Origin: Roseibium limicola
Lineage (GTDB): Bacteria > Pseudomonadota > Alphaproteobacteria > Rhizobiales > Stappiaceae
Direction: 5' to 3'
DNA: 64,000 nucleotides
Assembly: GCF_017313085.1 (NCBI RefSeq)
Contig: NZ_JAFLNF010000003.1
Coordinates: forward strand, 248,001 to 312,000
Shown: one piece after another, positions 46,309-56,182 of the stretch
Layout of the letters: each line of letters begins with the position of its first letter
Numbering within the stretch: position 1 is the first letter of the stretch
The notes under the pieces: model-generated
Told to the model about the DNA's origin: nothing
The model's database searches: none
The model's input: the letters and a program-made list of their open reading frames with translations, nothing else
Program-made: the position numbers and the translations under genes

Positions 46309-47340
46309 TCAGGACAGCTGTTCGTGCAGCGCGGTAACGAATTCTGCAGTCGGGCGGATCTCGCCAGCCACCACATCGCGCCGGGTCTTGATCGGCGGAT
46401 TGGTGTAGCGCTGCAGCACGTCGAACTGAGCTTCATTGCGATCCGGCAACAAAACTTCCAGCACAGCGCCCATCATCGCTTCAGATGCGCGGGTTGCGCC
46501 GTCTTCGGCCTTCAGCGCAATACCCAATTCCAACTCTGGGATGGAAGCACAGAAGACGCCCTCGGCGCCAGTCTTGACGAAAACCCGGCCCTCAAAAGCG
46601 CTCATGACATCGGTGCAAAAGCGGTCAGATCCCGCCACCATGAAAGGCTCGCTGACGCAGGCTTCAAACAGCCGGTCACAGGCCGCCAGACGATCTTCGT
46701 CCAGCCCTTCGCCTGTACCGAAGACGGCGAACGCCCGTGCCCAGCCTTTCAGCGGAACCGCATATGTCGGGATGGAACAGCCATCGATGCCGCAGACATC
46801 CTGAGTGACTTCCTCACAGGTAAAAGCCTCGATGACGGTCTTGATTTCCTGCTGAACCGGATGGCTGGCATCGACATAGCCCTTGGTCTGCACACCAAGG
46901 GTTCTGGCCAGCCCGAGAAAAGCCGCATGCTTGCCGGAGCAATTGTTGTGCAGGCCGGTCGGCGTCTCGTCGGCGCGCACCAGCTCGGCAATGTCTTCGA
47001 CGCGGCTCGGCCACTGAGTGCCGCACTCAAGGTCGTCCTCGGTCAGACCAGCCTTCATCAGCATGATGCGGGCAGTCTTGACGTGAACGTTCTCGCCGTT
47101 GTGCGAGGCACAGGCCAGCGCCAGTTCGGCATCATCGAAGTCGAGCGCATCGGCCGCGCCGCTTTCCACTAGCGGAAGCGCTTGCAAAACCTTGATGGCT
47201 GAGCGCGGAAAGACCCGTGTGGTCGTGTCGCCGATGGCGCAGATTTCCTTGCCAGCAGATGTCACCACCGAAAGAAAGCCGTGATGGCGGCTTTCGACAA
47301 GATCGCCGCGTGAAACTTCAACCGTGATGGGGTTGGACAT
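46309..47340 (-). CDS. L-asparaginase, rhizobial class 3 (ReAV/AnsA type)
   Basis: 343 residues. It hydrolyses asparagine to aspartate and ammonia. It belongs to the unusual beta-lactamase-like class 3 known from Rhizobium etli. The SxxK pair is Ser47-Lys50 (PRSAIK), a second Ser lies in CASHNGE, and the metal-site cysteines are in HNNCSGKHAAF and DVCGIDGCSIP. It is unrelated to the E. coli AnsA/AnsB fold. It is first of two genes with the dimethylargininase. Confidence 0.9.
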   Translation of the reverse strand: MSNPITVEVSRGDLVESRHHGFLSVVTSAGKEICAIGDTTTRVFPRSAIKVLQALPLVESGAADALDFDDAELALACASHNGENVHVKTARIMLMKAGLTEDDLECGTQWPSRVEDIAELVRADETPTGLHNNCSGKHAAFLGLARTLGVQTKGYVDASHPVQQEIKTVIEAFTCEEVTQDVCGIDGCSIPTYAVPLKGWARAFAVFGTGEGLDEDRLAACDRLFEACVSEPFMVAGSDRFCTDVMSAFEGRVFVKTGAEGVFCASIPELELGIALKAEDGATRASEAMMGAVLEVLLPDRNEAQFDVLQRYTNPPIKTRRDVVAGEIRPTAEFVTALHEQLS

Positions 47341-47562
47341 GAGGTGTCCCTTGTTTTCGACATGGCCGGGTCATCCCGGGATACGCTCAGGATACACCCG
47401 GGCAACTTGGCGCCATTTAGAGAGGTAAAAGTATAGGCAGGCAAGGCTGCAGGCGATTTTTCCTGAGGCTTTTTGGCACGCTTACGCTGGCTGGCCGGTC
47501 CCGGAGGGCTGATTGCCACGCGCGCTTCCAGGCAGGCCTGCGTGCAAGCTCGTCACACGGGA

Positions 47563-48756
47563 TCAGCTGGCACCAGCCCCTGTTGCTGCTCCCTGGCGTG
47601 GCCGCAACCAAACGGCAAGCCGCGCGATGGCCTCTTCCAGCACATGATCCTGCTTGCAGAAGCAGAAGCGGATGTAGTCGACCGGAGCATCGCCACCATA
47701 AAATGCTGATACGGGCACAGTCGCGACGCCCGCTTCCTTCACCAGACGCTGGCAGACCTCGACGTCTGTTTCCCCCAATCCCATGCCGGAAATATCGACT
47801 GTGAGGAAATAGGTGGCGTCGCAGGGCAGCACGTTGAAGCCCAGATCCTTCAGGCCATTGGCCATTCGGTCGCGCTTTGACTGCAGGTCAGCCGACAGCC
47901 AGTGGTAATAGCTGTCATCCTTGCCCAGCCCGAAGGCGACTGCGCGCTGCAGGTTCGGTGGTGTGGTAAAGGTCACGAACTGGTGCGCCTTGGCCACCGG
48001 CTCGATCAGGTTGGCCGCGCCGGTGATGTAGCCGACCTTCCAGCCAGTGAGTGAGAATGTCTTGCCTGCGGACCCAATCCGCAGGGTTCGGTTTTCCATG
48101 CCCGGATAGCTCATCAACGGACGATGCTTGCCGCCTTCAAACACCAGATGCTCATAGACTTCGTCACAAATGGCGTAGACATCATGCTGGACACACAGGC
48201 GGGCCAGCTCGGTCAGCTCTTCATCCGTGAAGACCTTGGCCGCCGGGTTCATCGGATTGTTCAGCAAAACGGCCTTGGTTTTCGGCGAGAAGGCCGCAGC
48301 CAGCGCATCCAGGTCCAGCGCCCATTCCGGCGGTGTGACACGCAAGCGCACGGGCACGCCCCCGGCACGCTGTACCATCGGCAGATAACAATCATATAGC
48401 GGCTCGATCAGGAGGACCTCGTCGCCCGGCTCGACCAGCGCAAAAATGCAATCTGCCAAAGCTTCTGTCGCGCCGGAGGTGATGATCACCTGCGACTGCC
48501 AATCGACATCCAGCCCGTAGAAGCGCTTGTTGGCTTTGGCCACAGCCTGACGCAACGCCGGAACGCCGAGCATCGGCGGATATTGATTGGGGCCGTCAAT
48601 CAGGCCGCGCGCTGCTTCCTGACGGATATCCTCAGGGCCATCCACATCCGGAAACCCCTGTCCCAGGTTCACCGCGTCATGCGCCATGGCCAGGCGGGAC
48701 ATCGTCTCGAAAATCGTGGTCTCCAGACCGGTGAAAACGGGATTGGTCGGTTTCAA
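47563..48756 (-). CDS. PLP-dependent class I aminotransferase
   Basis: 397 residues, fold-type I. It has NLGQGFPDVDGPE, IITSGATEALADCIFAL, CDEVYEHLVFEG and the PLP-lysine motif SAGKTFSLTGWKVGY. It is close to methionine/kynurenine-type (YbdL-like) aminotransferases; the substrate is not certain. I infer TTG 48756 as the start: the sequence then begins LKPTNPVFTGLETTIFETMS, which fits the family, and TGGAG lies upstream. The frame is open to 48933, but the extra N-terminal residues are not family-like. Confidence 0.88.
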   Translation of the reverse strand: MKPTNPVFTGLETTIFETMSRLAMAHDAVNLGQGFPDVDGPEDIRQEAARGLIDGPNQYPPMLGVPALRQAVAKANKRFYGLDVDWQSQVIITSGATEALADCIFALVEPGDEVLLIEPLYDCYLPMVQRAGGVPVRLRVTPPEWALDLDALAAAFSPKTKAVLLNNPMNPAAKVFTDEELTELARLCVQHDVYAICDEVYEHLVFEGGKHRPLMSYPGMENRTLRIGSAGKTFSLTGWKVGYITGAANLIEPVAKAHQFVTFTTPPNLQRAVAFGLGKDDSYYHWLSADLQSKRDRMANGLKDLGFNVLPCDATYFLTVDISGMGLGETDVEVCQRLVKEAGVATVPVSAFYGGDAPVDYIRFCFCKQDHVLEEAIARLAVWLRPRQGAATGAGAS

Positions 48757-48914
48757 GGAAAGGCTCCAGCAGGCGAATATGGCCGAACGGCGCAGTGGGC
48801 AGGATGTTTTCCGACTTCTAGCCGGGATACCGCGAGGCGTCGAGAGGGGGAATGAGGAGGAGCTACAGATGCTGCTTGTCCGAGCAATCATCGCCGTCGG
48901 TACCTTTCCTTTCA

Positions 48915-48950
48915 GCAAAAAGGCCCGGAGCAATGGCCCCGGACCCTTCG
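48915..48950 (-). terminator. Terminator of the alanine symporter gene
   Basis: On the minus strand GGTCCGG pairs with CCGGGCC through one G-T wobble, and TTTTTGCTG follows. It begins about 25 bases past the symporter stop. Confidence 0.75.
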
Positions 48951-48973
48951 TTTTGGAAGCCTGAGCTTTGCGC

Positions 48974-50521
48974 TTACTTGAATTTCTTGATTTCGCCAGA
49001 TTGCAGGCGGGTCAAGTAGCTGGTCAGTTCCTCACGAACGATCGGCATCAGCACGTAAAGGCCGATGATGTTGACCACAGCCATGGCAAAGATCGCGGCG
49101 TCTGAGAAATCGATCACCGGTCCTAGATTGGCCGCAGCACCAATCACGACAAAGATGCAGAAGATGACCTTGAACGTCAGCTCCTTTGTCTTGCCTTCCC
49201 CGAACAGGAAGGTCCAGGCCTTGAGGCCGTAGTAGGACCAGGAGATCATGGTGGAAAAGGCGAACAGGATGACCGCGATCGCCAGCACGTAGGGGAACCA
49301 GGAAATCGCCGAGCCGAAGGCCGCAGACGTCAGCCCGACGCCGGATGCCCCCGTTACCGTGACGATAGCCCCGTTCTCGATAATGTAATTGCCGGTTGTC
49401 GGGTCTACAGTCAGCTGCTGGGTGATGATGATCACCAGAGCGGTCATCGTACAGATCACGACGGTGTCAATAAAAGGCTCCAGCAGCGACACGAAGCCTT
49501 CCGTGACCGGCTCCTTGGTCCGCACGGCGGAGTGCGCGATGGCGGCAGAGCCGACGCCGGCTTCATTGGAGAAGGCGGCGCGTTTGAAGCCCTGTATCAA
49601 GGCCCCTACAAGTCCGCCTGCAACGCCGAGACCGCTGAAGGCACCCTCGAAAATCTGACCGAAGGCCCAGCCGATCTTGTCGGCATTCATCAAAATGATG
49701 ATCAGTGCAGCTACCACATACAACACACCCATGAAGGGGACGACTTTCTCGGTGACCCTTGCAATCGACTGAAGCCCCCCGACGATCACCGCAAAGACGA
49801 TGCAGGCAAAGACCAGACCAGTAATCCAGCCCGGGTATTCCCCGACGATGCCGGCAATTTGTTGATGTGCCTGGTTGGACTGGAACATGTTGCCGCCGCC
49901 AAGGGCCCCCAGAATACAGAAAATGGCAAAGAGGATGGCCAGGACCTTGCCGCCGGGAGCACCACGTTGGGCAAACCCCTTGGTGATGTAATACATCGGT
50001 CCACCGGAGACGGTGCCATCGGCATATTCATTGCGGTATTTCACACCGAGCGTACATTCGGTGAACTTGGAGGCCATACCCATCAGGCCCGCAAGGATCA
50101 TCCAGAATGTAGCTCCCGGTCCGCCAATACCGATGGCGACCGCGACGCCGGCGATGTTGCCGAGGCCCACCGTGCCAGAGAGCGCGGTGGCCAGCGCCTG
50201 GAAGTGACTGACTTCGCCGGCATCATTCGGGTCGGAATAGTCGCCCTTCACCAGGGAGATGGCATGACCAAATCCGCGAAATTGAATGACACCGAAGTAG
50301 ACTGTGAAAATTGTCGCCGCGACTACGAGCCAGGCCACGATCCAAGGAAAGCTGGTTCCGGGGAATGGCGAGAAAATGAGACTGACAAACCAGCCCGTCG
50401 AGGCGGCAAAAGCCGCGTTCACTTGCTCATCAACGGACTGCGCCGCTGCCGAGCCGGGCAGATGTAGCGTGAAAAACACAAGGAGCGCGCCCAAGGCGGC
50501 CGAATATCTTGAAAAGGACAT
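48974..50521 (-). CDS. Sodium:alanine symporter (AGCS family)
   Basis: 515 residues. There is an N-terminal hydrophobic segment (about 5-28, possibly a cleaved signal) and about 10 further helices. AGCS marks are [45 protein letters not shown] and [16 protein letters not shown]. It couples Na+ influx to uptake of alanine or glycine. It lies 17 bases after a universal stress protein gene on the same strand. The Na+ gradient made by the Mnh antiporter could support it. Confidence 0.93.
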   Translation of the reverse strand: MSFSRYSAALGALLVFFTLHLPGSAAAQSVDEQVNAAFAASTGWFVSLIFSPFPGTSFPWIVAWLVVAATIFTVYFGVIQFRGFGHAISLVKGDYSDPNDAGEVSHFQALATALSGTVGLGNIAGVAVAIGIGGPGATFWMILAGLMGMASKFTECTLGVKYRNEYADGTVSGGPMYYITKGFAQRGAPGGKVLAILFAIFCILGALGGGNMFQSNQAHQQIAGIVGEYPGWITGLVFACIVFAVIVGGLQSIARVTEKVVPFMGVLYVVAALIIILMNADKIGWAFGQIFEGAFSGLGVAGGLVGALIQGFKRAAFSNEAGVGSAAIAHSAVRTKEPVTEGFVSLLEPFIDTVVICTMTALVIIITQQLTVDPTTGNYIIENGAIVTVTGASGVGLTSAAFGSAISWFPYVLAIAVILFAFSTMISWSYYGLKAWTFLFGEGKTKELTFKVIFCIFVVIGAAANLGPVIDFSDAAIFAMAVVNIIGLYVLMPIVREELTSYLTRLQSGEIKKFK

Positions 50522-50538
50522 GGTACCCCCAGAACATA

Positions 50539-50973
50539 TTATGGAATGATTGTTACCGGCACATCAGCATGGGCCGCAAGCGAACCGGCCACAGACCCGA
50601 AAACCCGGTCGGTAAAGCTGCTCTTGCCTGTCCGTGCGACAAAGATCTGCGAGGCGCCGACATCCTTGGTGATGCTCATCAGCACTTCTACAATATTGCC
50701 GTAACGAATGACGCCTTCGATCTGGTCGAAATCTTTCTGGTACTTGGCAATCAATGGCTTCATCACGCTTTCTTCAGCGCGGCTCAACTCCTCCTTGCGG
50801 CGACGATGACGCTCTTCCACCTCTTGTTTGGTCAGGAAAGAATAAGGCGACCACTCCAGCACATGTGCAACGACAAGGCTGGCATCACACAGCTTTGCCT
50901 GCTTTATCGCAAAAGCGATTGCCGCCTCCGAAGCGCTGCTGCCGTCATAGCCAACGACGAACTTGATACTCAT
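50539..50973 (-). CDS. Universal stress protein (UspA family)
   Basis: 144 residues. It has the UspA fold, starting [20 protein letters not shown]. The usual nucleotide loop reads [21 protein letters not shown], a G-x2-G variant with Thr-Gly-Lys, so ATP binding is possible but not assured. An insertion of charged helix sits at about 50-80. ATG 50973 is favoured by AGGGGG upstream. It is first gene of a pair with the sodium:alanine symporter, which suggests co-regulation. Confidence 0.88.
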   Translation of the reverse strand: MSIKFVVGYDGSSASEAAIAFAIKQAKLCDASLVVAHVLEWSPYSFLTKQEVEERHRRRKEELSRAEESVMKPLIAKYQKDFDQIEGVIRYGNIVEVLMSITKDVGASQIFVARTGKSSFTDRVFGSVAGSLAAHADVPVTIIP

Positions 50974-51033
50974 AATATGCCCCCTGTTTTTATTTGGCTT
51001 TTTCATTGAAGCACAGGTTATCGGCGCTGTCAC

Positions 51034-51382
51034 AAGAGCTTAACAAAAAATTAACTTGACCAAACAGCAGAAGCTTCGAGTCTTAAATCATATACAGCTA
51101 CGGAAGCTGTGGTTGATTACTGTTTTTTCAATTGCTGCAGTTGCTTAGCCAGCTCAACCGAAGGCGCGTAGCTCGACAGCGCCTGTCCCATTTCCAAGCC
51201 AATGTCTGAGACACACGGCAGCCAAACTGACCTTTGATGCCAAACCACCAAGCCGTGATGCGGGTCACATCCAATACTAATAACGTCGCTTAGGGTTGTT
51301 TCATCGACGGGCCACAGAGACCCGACAGGACCCAAAAAACAGACATTACCGAGATACACCCTATCCAGATGAGGACGAGAGC
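51034..51382. other. Intergenic region, 349 bases
   Basis: No well-supported gene. A minus-strand frame at 51117-51359 could encode 80 residues ending LAKQLQQLKKQ, but it has no ribosome site and no recognisable family. A TGACCCGCATCA sequence (minus strand, around 51260) loosely resembles a CRP/FNR-type half-site pair. Confidence 0.35.
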
Positions 51383-51682
51383 ATGTTCAAAAAGATCGCA
51401 GCATCCACCCTGACCGCCGCCATTATCGCCACCTCCGCCATGGCCGTTTCAACCAGCTCAGCCAGTGCAAAGAATGGCCGCAACGCCGGGATCTTCGCTG
51501 CCGGGGCCATCATTGGCCTGGCGACTGGCGCCATCGTTGCCTCCACGGCCCGCCCGTCCCATGCCAACCCGCGTCCGGTGTATGTTGAGCCACGTCGCCG
51601 CTGCCACAATGAACCGGTACAGCGCTGGAACCCGTACCGGGGCCATTATGAAGTCGTCGCCTACAAGCGCGTTTGCTACTGA
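51383..51682 (+). CDS. Small exported protein, unknown function
   Basis: 99 residues. The signal peptide is MFKKIAASTLTAAIIATSAMA, followed by a Ser-rich cleavage region. A second hydrophobic glycine-rich helix (GIFAAGAIIGLATGAIVAS) and a basic, Pro/Arg-rich tail with two Cys (RRCHNE, KRVCY) follow. Many alphaproteobacteria have such small glycine-zipper-like envelope proteins; no function is known. GAGGACGA upstream supports the start, and a very good terminator follows. Confidence 0.75.
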   Translation: MFKKIAASTLTAAIIATSAMAVSTSSASAKNGRNAGIFAAGAIIGLATGAIVASTARPSHANPRPVYVEPRRRCHNEPVQRWNPYRGHYEVVAYKRVCY

Positions 51683-51728
51683 GCTGCGTTCGGGCTCCCT
51701 GGCCCGAACCACTCCCCGCCCCCCCGAC

Positions 51729-51763
51729 AAAAAGCCTCCGGCTCCCCACCCGGAGGCTTTTTT
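51729..51763 (+). terminator. Terminator after the small exported protein gene
   Basis: AAGCCTCCGG pairs with CCGGAGGCTT across a short loop, followed by TTTTT. It is a strong intrinsic terminator. Confidence 0.92.
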
Positions 51764-51966
51764 GCCGTGAAGACGGAACGGGGACGACGTCAGGCTGGAT
51801 GTGCCGGAGCCCGCCTGCAGCTGGTTGCCGCAACGCGAAAATGCGGCTAGAACGAGCGCAGTTACACCGAAGGTTCGCCCTGCCGTCTCCTCCTTATTGC
51901 CCGGCACTGCGGCAGACCCGACAACACTCGTCAGTCATCTAGACGCCAGACACATTGGAGACTTCC

Positions 51967-53535
51967 TTGTCCGGACGTGCCGAGGCGCTTGCGCCCGTAT
52001 CCGTTAAACTGACCCCGTTGCGTATCAAGACCGAAGTTCTCGCCGGTCTGACCGTAGCGCTGGCCCTCGTGCCGGAAGCCGTGGCCTTCGCCTTCGTGGC
52101 CGGGGTCAATCCGCTGGTCGGCCTGTATGCCGCCTTTTTCGTGGGCCTCATCACTGCCTGTCTCGGTGGTCGTCCCGGCATGATCTCTGGCGCCACCGGG
52201 GCCCTTGCCGTGGTGATGGTTTCGCTCGTTGCCCAACATGGGGTGGAGTATCTCTTCGCCACTGTCGTGCTGATGGGCATCATCCAGATAGTCGTCGGCA
52301 TTCTGCGCTGGGGCAAATTCATCCGCATGGTGCCGCATCCGGTGATGCTCGGCTTCGTCAACGGCCTGGCCATCGTCATCTTCCTGGCCCAGATGAGCCA
52401 ATTCAAGATGCCTGACGGCTCGTGGCTTGCCGGTATGGATCTTGCCGTCATGCTCGGCCTTGTCGGCCTGACCATGGCGATTGTCTGGTTGCTACCGAAG
52501 GTTACTTCCGCCTTCCCGGCACCGCTGGCCGGCATTCTCGCCTGCTCCGCATTGGTTCTGGGCCTGGGCATCGACACCCGCTCGGTTGGCGATCTGGCCT
52601 CTATCGCCGGGGGCTTGCCGGAGTTCCACATTCCGATGGTTCCGCTCAACTGGGCAACCTTCGAAATCATCCTGCCCTATGCGATCATTCTTTCCGCAAT
52701 TGGTCTGATCGAAAGCCTGCTGACGCTCAATCTGGTTGCCGACATGACAAACACCAAGGGGGGGGCATCACGGGAATGCGCGGCTCAAGGTCTTGCCAAT
52801 CTGGTCACCGGCTTTTTCGGCGGCATGGGCGGCTGTGCGATGATCGGTCAGTCGATGATCAACGTGAAGTCAGGGGCACGCACCCGAATTTCCGGCATCG
52901 TTGCCGCACTCTTCCTGCTGTCCTTCATCCTCTTCGCCTCTGGCCTGATCGAACAGATCCCGGTTGCAGCGCTTGTCGGTGTGATGTTCATGGTCGTGAT
53001 CGGCACCTTCGCCTGGGCAAGCTTGAAGATCATGCACAAGATCCCGCTGACGGATGCCCTGGTGATTGTGATCGTAACCTGCGTGACGGTTTATTCAGAC
53101 CTTGCCGTGGCTGTTGTCGTCGGTGTGATCATTTCCGCCCTCACCTATGCCTGGAACGCAGCCTCCCGCATTAGAGCGCGGATAGGCACCTCCAAGGAAG
53201 GCTGGAAGGTCTACCGTCTGTCGGGTCCGTTGTTCTTCGGCTCGACGACCGGTTTCGCCGATCTGTTCGACATCGAGAACGACCCGGAAGACGTCGTGAT
53301 CGACTTCATCGACAGCCGGGTGGTCGATCACTCCGGTCTGGAGGCCATCGACGCGATTGCCTCGAAGTACCTCGCCGCCGGCAAGAAGATCCACCTGCGC
53401 CATCTGTCGCCAGATTGTCAGAAGCTTCTGGACAAGGCCGGCAACCTGGTTGAGGTCTCCGTTCTGGAAGATCCCGACTATGAGATTGCAGTCGACTACG
53501 GCGACAAGTTCGACAAGAACGCGTCTGCTACCTAG
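51967..53535 (+). CDS. SulP-family anion transporter with STAS domain
   Basis: 522 residues. The SulP membrane domain (about 20-400) has [35 protein letters not shown] and [23 protein letters not shown]-terminal STAS domain (about 425-510) includes [20 protein letters not shown]. The substrate could be sulfate, bicarbonate or a dicarboxylate. No ATG is usable; I infer TTG 51967 because GGAG lies 6 bases upstream, with TTG 51955 as alternative. It is a paralogue of the shorter SulP at 26.6 kb. Confidence 0.9.
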   Translation: MSGRAEALAPVSVKLTPLRIKTEVLAGLTVALALVPEAVAFAFVAGVNPLVGLYAAFFVGLITACLGGRPGMISGATGALAVVMVSLVAQHGVEYLFATVVLMGIIQIVVGILRWGKFIRMVPHPVMLGFVNGLAIVIFLAQMSQFKMPDGSWLAGMDLAVMLGLVGLTMAIVWLLPKVTSAFPAPLAGILACSALVLGLGIDTRSVGDLASIAGGLPEFHIPMVPLNWATFEIILPYAIILSAIGLIESLLTLNLVADMTNTKGGASRECAAQGLANLVTGFFGGMGGCAMIGQSMINVKSGARTRISGIVAALFLLSFILFASGLIEQIPVAALVGVMFMVVIGTFAWASLKIMHKIPLTDALVIVIVTCVTVYSDLAVAVVVGVIISALTYAWNAASRIRARIGTSKEGWKVYRLSGPLFFGSTTGFADLFDIENDPEDVVIDFIDSRVVDHSGLEAIDAIASKYLAAGKKIHLRHLSPDCQKLLDKAGNLVEVSVLEDPDYEIAVDYGDKFDKNASAT

Positions 53536-53562
53536 GAGCAGCCTCAGAGAGGCTGAACGACA

Positions 53563-53598
53563 GGAGCTCCCGACCTACGGGGGCTCCTTTTTTATTGT
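53563..53598 (+). terminator. Terminator after the STAS-containing SulP gene
   Basis: GGAGCTCCCG pairs with CGGGGGCTCC (one G-T pair), followed by TTTTTTATT. Confidence 0.88.
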
Positions 53599-53662
53599 CT
53601 GGCTCAGGCCCCCGGTCCACCCTTGAGACCTGATTCCGTTCAAGCGAAAGCGACCGCATACC

Positions 53663-55468
53663 GTGATCTCACGCAGCAAGCTCCGCCTTACCCCGACGCT
53701 GACCACTCTCATCGGCACTTTCGTACTCCTCACCGCCTCTCTGGTGCTGGCTGTTCAGGCTCTGACCTCCGAAAAGATCCTACGGAGCCTCGGAGCCAAT
53801 CTTGTGGTTGTGAGTACAAAAGCACTGGAGGCGGAATTCAATGAACGACTGGACGGCATCGAGGAACAGGCGCGATTTGCCTCCCGCGCACTGATCGACG
53901 GCTCCATCCTGCTGGATCGGGAGGAGGAGCTGACCAGTTTTCTCTATGGCACCCTGGCTGGAACGCCGGAAGCGCAACTCATTCTGGTGATCAAACCGGA
54001 TGGGCAGACGTTACAAGTGGACCGGACTGGACCTGACGACGTTCTAGTGCCCAAACGGGCTCACATGGACCGGTCGCCCGATCTGCAGAAACTTGAACAG
54101 GACATACGCGCCTCGCCTCTCGGCCGCTGGTCAGAGGTCGAATACATTGCTGCACGGCAATACAGCTACGCCTCCTTCGCCGTCCCCATTCTCGACAACG
54201 GCACCTACAAGGGTCTGGTTCTGGTGGGCGTTTCCCTGGCCGACTTGTCACAAATCACCCGAACACTCAGCCATGGCGCGCTCAAGGTCTTTCTGATGCT
54301 TGGGAACGATCGGATCCTGGCTCATCCGCAGCTTGAAGACGCGCGCAAGAAACTCTCTCATCACGAGCCGCTACTGGCACTTGAGCACTCCCCCGATAAC
54401 TTTCTCGCCGATTTGAACAAGCACGAAACATTTGAATCGGATGGACTTCTGCCGTCGGACATGAGCGCTAAGATCGGCACGACCCGAGATGGTGAAACAC
54501 GCTTCATGGTGCTGGTCGATACACAGCGAACATTCGGCAACGAAACCGTGAAGTTGGGAGTCCACTTCCCCTCCTCTGTCCTGCAACAGCCATTCGAACA
54601 ACTCCATCAGGCCATGCTCATAGGCCTCGCCTTGCTTGGATTGGCACTGGTCGGCGCCGGCCTTCTCGCTCACTTCATTGCCACGCCAATTCGCCGGGCG
54701 GCGGCCAGTGCACGCGCAGTGGCAACACTCGACCTCGACCGGGTACCGACCCTGCCGGGCAATCCTGTGCGGGAGCTGAATGACCTGGCAACCGGATTCA
54801 ACTCGATGGTGTCCGGCCTGAACGCATTCCTGCGTTACATGCCACGCTCGCTTGTAACCAAGCTTGTGAGCGAGGGCGTGCACGAGGCGCCGCCGGAAGG
54901 CAGGACACTCTCCGTTCTCTTCACCGACATTGCCGGGTTCACCCAGGTCTCCGAGGGAATGAGCCCAGAGGAAACCGCAAGCTTCATCAACCACCATTTG
55001 ACGCTGATTGGTCAGGTCATCGACCAGCACGCGGGTACGATCGACAAATACATCGGCGACAGTGTCATGGCCTTCTGGGGGGCTCCGAAAAGCCTGGAAG
55101 ACCCGGCCGTGCCCGCAGCGCTCGCCGCCCTCGACATCGCAAGAGCACTGAAACAGGACAATTTGGTGCGGCGACAGGCCGGGTTGGAACCGGTACGGAT
55201 CCGCATCGGGGTTCATAAGGGGCCGTTGATTGTCGGTGATATCGGCGCCCCAGGCCGGGTCAATTACACGGTCATTGGCGATACAGTAAATGCAGCTTCC
55301 CGATTGGAGAGCCTTGGAAAGGATGTCGATGAGGATGCTGAGGTCTGCGTGCTGGTGTCCCGGCAGATTGCAGACAGCCTGCCGCCAGCAGTCCGACGAG
55401 AAGACTTGGGCCCGCGTAGCGTCAAAGGAAGGCAGGAAACCCTGGACGTTGTTCGCCTTTATCCCTGA
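53663..55468 (+). CDS. Class III adenylate/guanylate cyclase with periplasmic sensor and HAMP domain
   Basis: 601 residues. Order: membrane helix (about 12-33), extracytoplasmic Cache-like sensor (about 34-310), second helix (about 318-340), HAMP linker (about 340-395), and the cyclase domain (about 415-600). Catalytic features are visible: SVLFTDIAGFT (metal Asp), GDSVMAFWGAP (second Asp) and DTVNAASRLE (Asn/Arg pair). It should make cAMP or cGMP in response to an external signal. The start is GTG 53663 with a weak ribosome site. Confidence 0.92.
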   Translation: MISRSKLRLTPTLTTLIGTFVLLTASLVLAVQALTSEKILRSLGANLVVVSTKALEAEFNERLDGIEEQARFASRALIDGSILLDREEELTSFLYGTLAGTPEAQLILVIKPDGQTLQVDRTGPDDVLVPKRAHMDRSPDLQKLEQDIRASPLGRWSEVEYIAARQYSYASFAVPILDNGTYKGLVLVGVSLADLSQITRTLSHGALKVFLMLGNDRILAHPQLEDARKKLSHHEPLLALEHSPDNFLADLNKHETFESDGLLPSDMSAKIGTTRDGETRFMVLVDTQRTFGNETVKLGVHFPSSVLQQPFEQLHQAMLIGLALLGLALVGAGLLAHFIATPIRRAAASARAVATLDLDRVPTLPGNPVRELNDLATGFNSMVSGLNAFLRYMPRSLVTKLVSEGVHEAPPEGRTLSVLFTDIAGFTQVSEGMSPEETASFINHHLTLIGQVIDQHAGTIDKYIGDSVMAFWGAPKSLEDPAVPAALAALDIARALKQDNLVRRQAGLEPVRIRIGVHKGPLIVGDIGAPGRVNYTVIGDTVNAASRLESLGKDVDEDAEVCVLVSRQIADSLPPAVRREDLGPRSVKGRQETLDVVRLYP

Positions 55469-55604
55469 AAACGGAGGCGTACTTTAAGTCGCATTTCCCA
55501 TCACCTTCTCCTCCTGGATCGACGGCACGCGCCCGACAGGCAAAGACGTTCGCAGACAAGGAACAAGACCGACCGGGCGCTCCTTCCCGACCGGTCCCAG
55601 TCCG

Positions 55605-56153
55605 TCAAGCTGCGTGTTTCAGCTGCACGCCGATTTCAAACGGCTGGGCAGCAACGAAGTCCATCGCACCAGCTGCCTGCAGACAGCCCTGCAGCTCGCT
55701 TACAGCGCCGGAACGGAATTCGACCGCCAGAAACCGTGCCTGCTCAACCGGCCCCGGCAAAGTGATGCCATCGAGGCAACCCTGCAGGAAACCAAAGCGC
55801 TGATAGTAGGCGAAGTCGCCGACCAGCAAAACGCTGCCATGCCCGGCCAAGGCAGCCTGGTTCAGCGCGTGACGCATCAGACGGCCGCCAACGCCGCCAG
55901 CCCGGCAAGTGGCATCGACAGCCAACGGACCCAGCAGCAGTGCGGGGCGGCCATTTGCGTCCACCACATGCCATAGACGCACGGTGCCGACGAGGGTTCC
56001 ATCCTCATCAAGAGCCGAGTAGGCAAACGCCGGAAGCCGGCCTTCACGCAGGCGTTCCGAAGTCTTTAAAAACCGATCAGGGCCGAAACTCAGGTCGAGA
56101 AGAGCCTCACGCGCACCTATATGAGCCGGTGTTTCGTCAACAATATCAATCAT
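55605..56153 (-). CDS. GNAT-family N-acetyltransferase
   Basis: 182 residues. The acetyl-CoA pyrophosphate loop appears as LAVDATCRAGGVGGRLMRHAL, then VLLVGDFAYYQRFGF, the YhbS-like signature. It lies 29 bases after ornithine decarboxylase on the same strand; such pairs recur in Hyphomicrobiales, so a polyamine-related substrate is possible, though this is inference from position. Confidence 0.88.
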   Translation of the reverse strand: MIDIVDETPAHIGAREALLDLSFGPDRFLKTSERLREGRLPAFAYSALDEDGTLVGTVRLWHVVDANGRPALLLGPLAVDATCRAGGVGGRLMRHALNQAALAGHGSVLLVGDFAYYQRFGFLQGCLDGITLPGPVEQARFLAVEFRSGAVSELQGCLQAAGAMDFVAAQPFEIGVQLKHAA

Positions 56154-56182
56154 TTTCGTATGCCCTAAAAGCTTACGTCAGC

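Noticed and set aside
51240-51275. FNR/FixK box upstream of the universal stress protein
   Set aside because: The TGACCCGCATCA match is imperfect and over 250 bases from the start codon.
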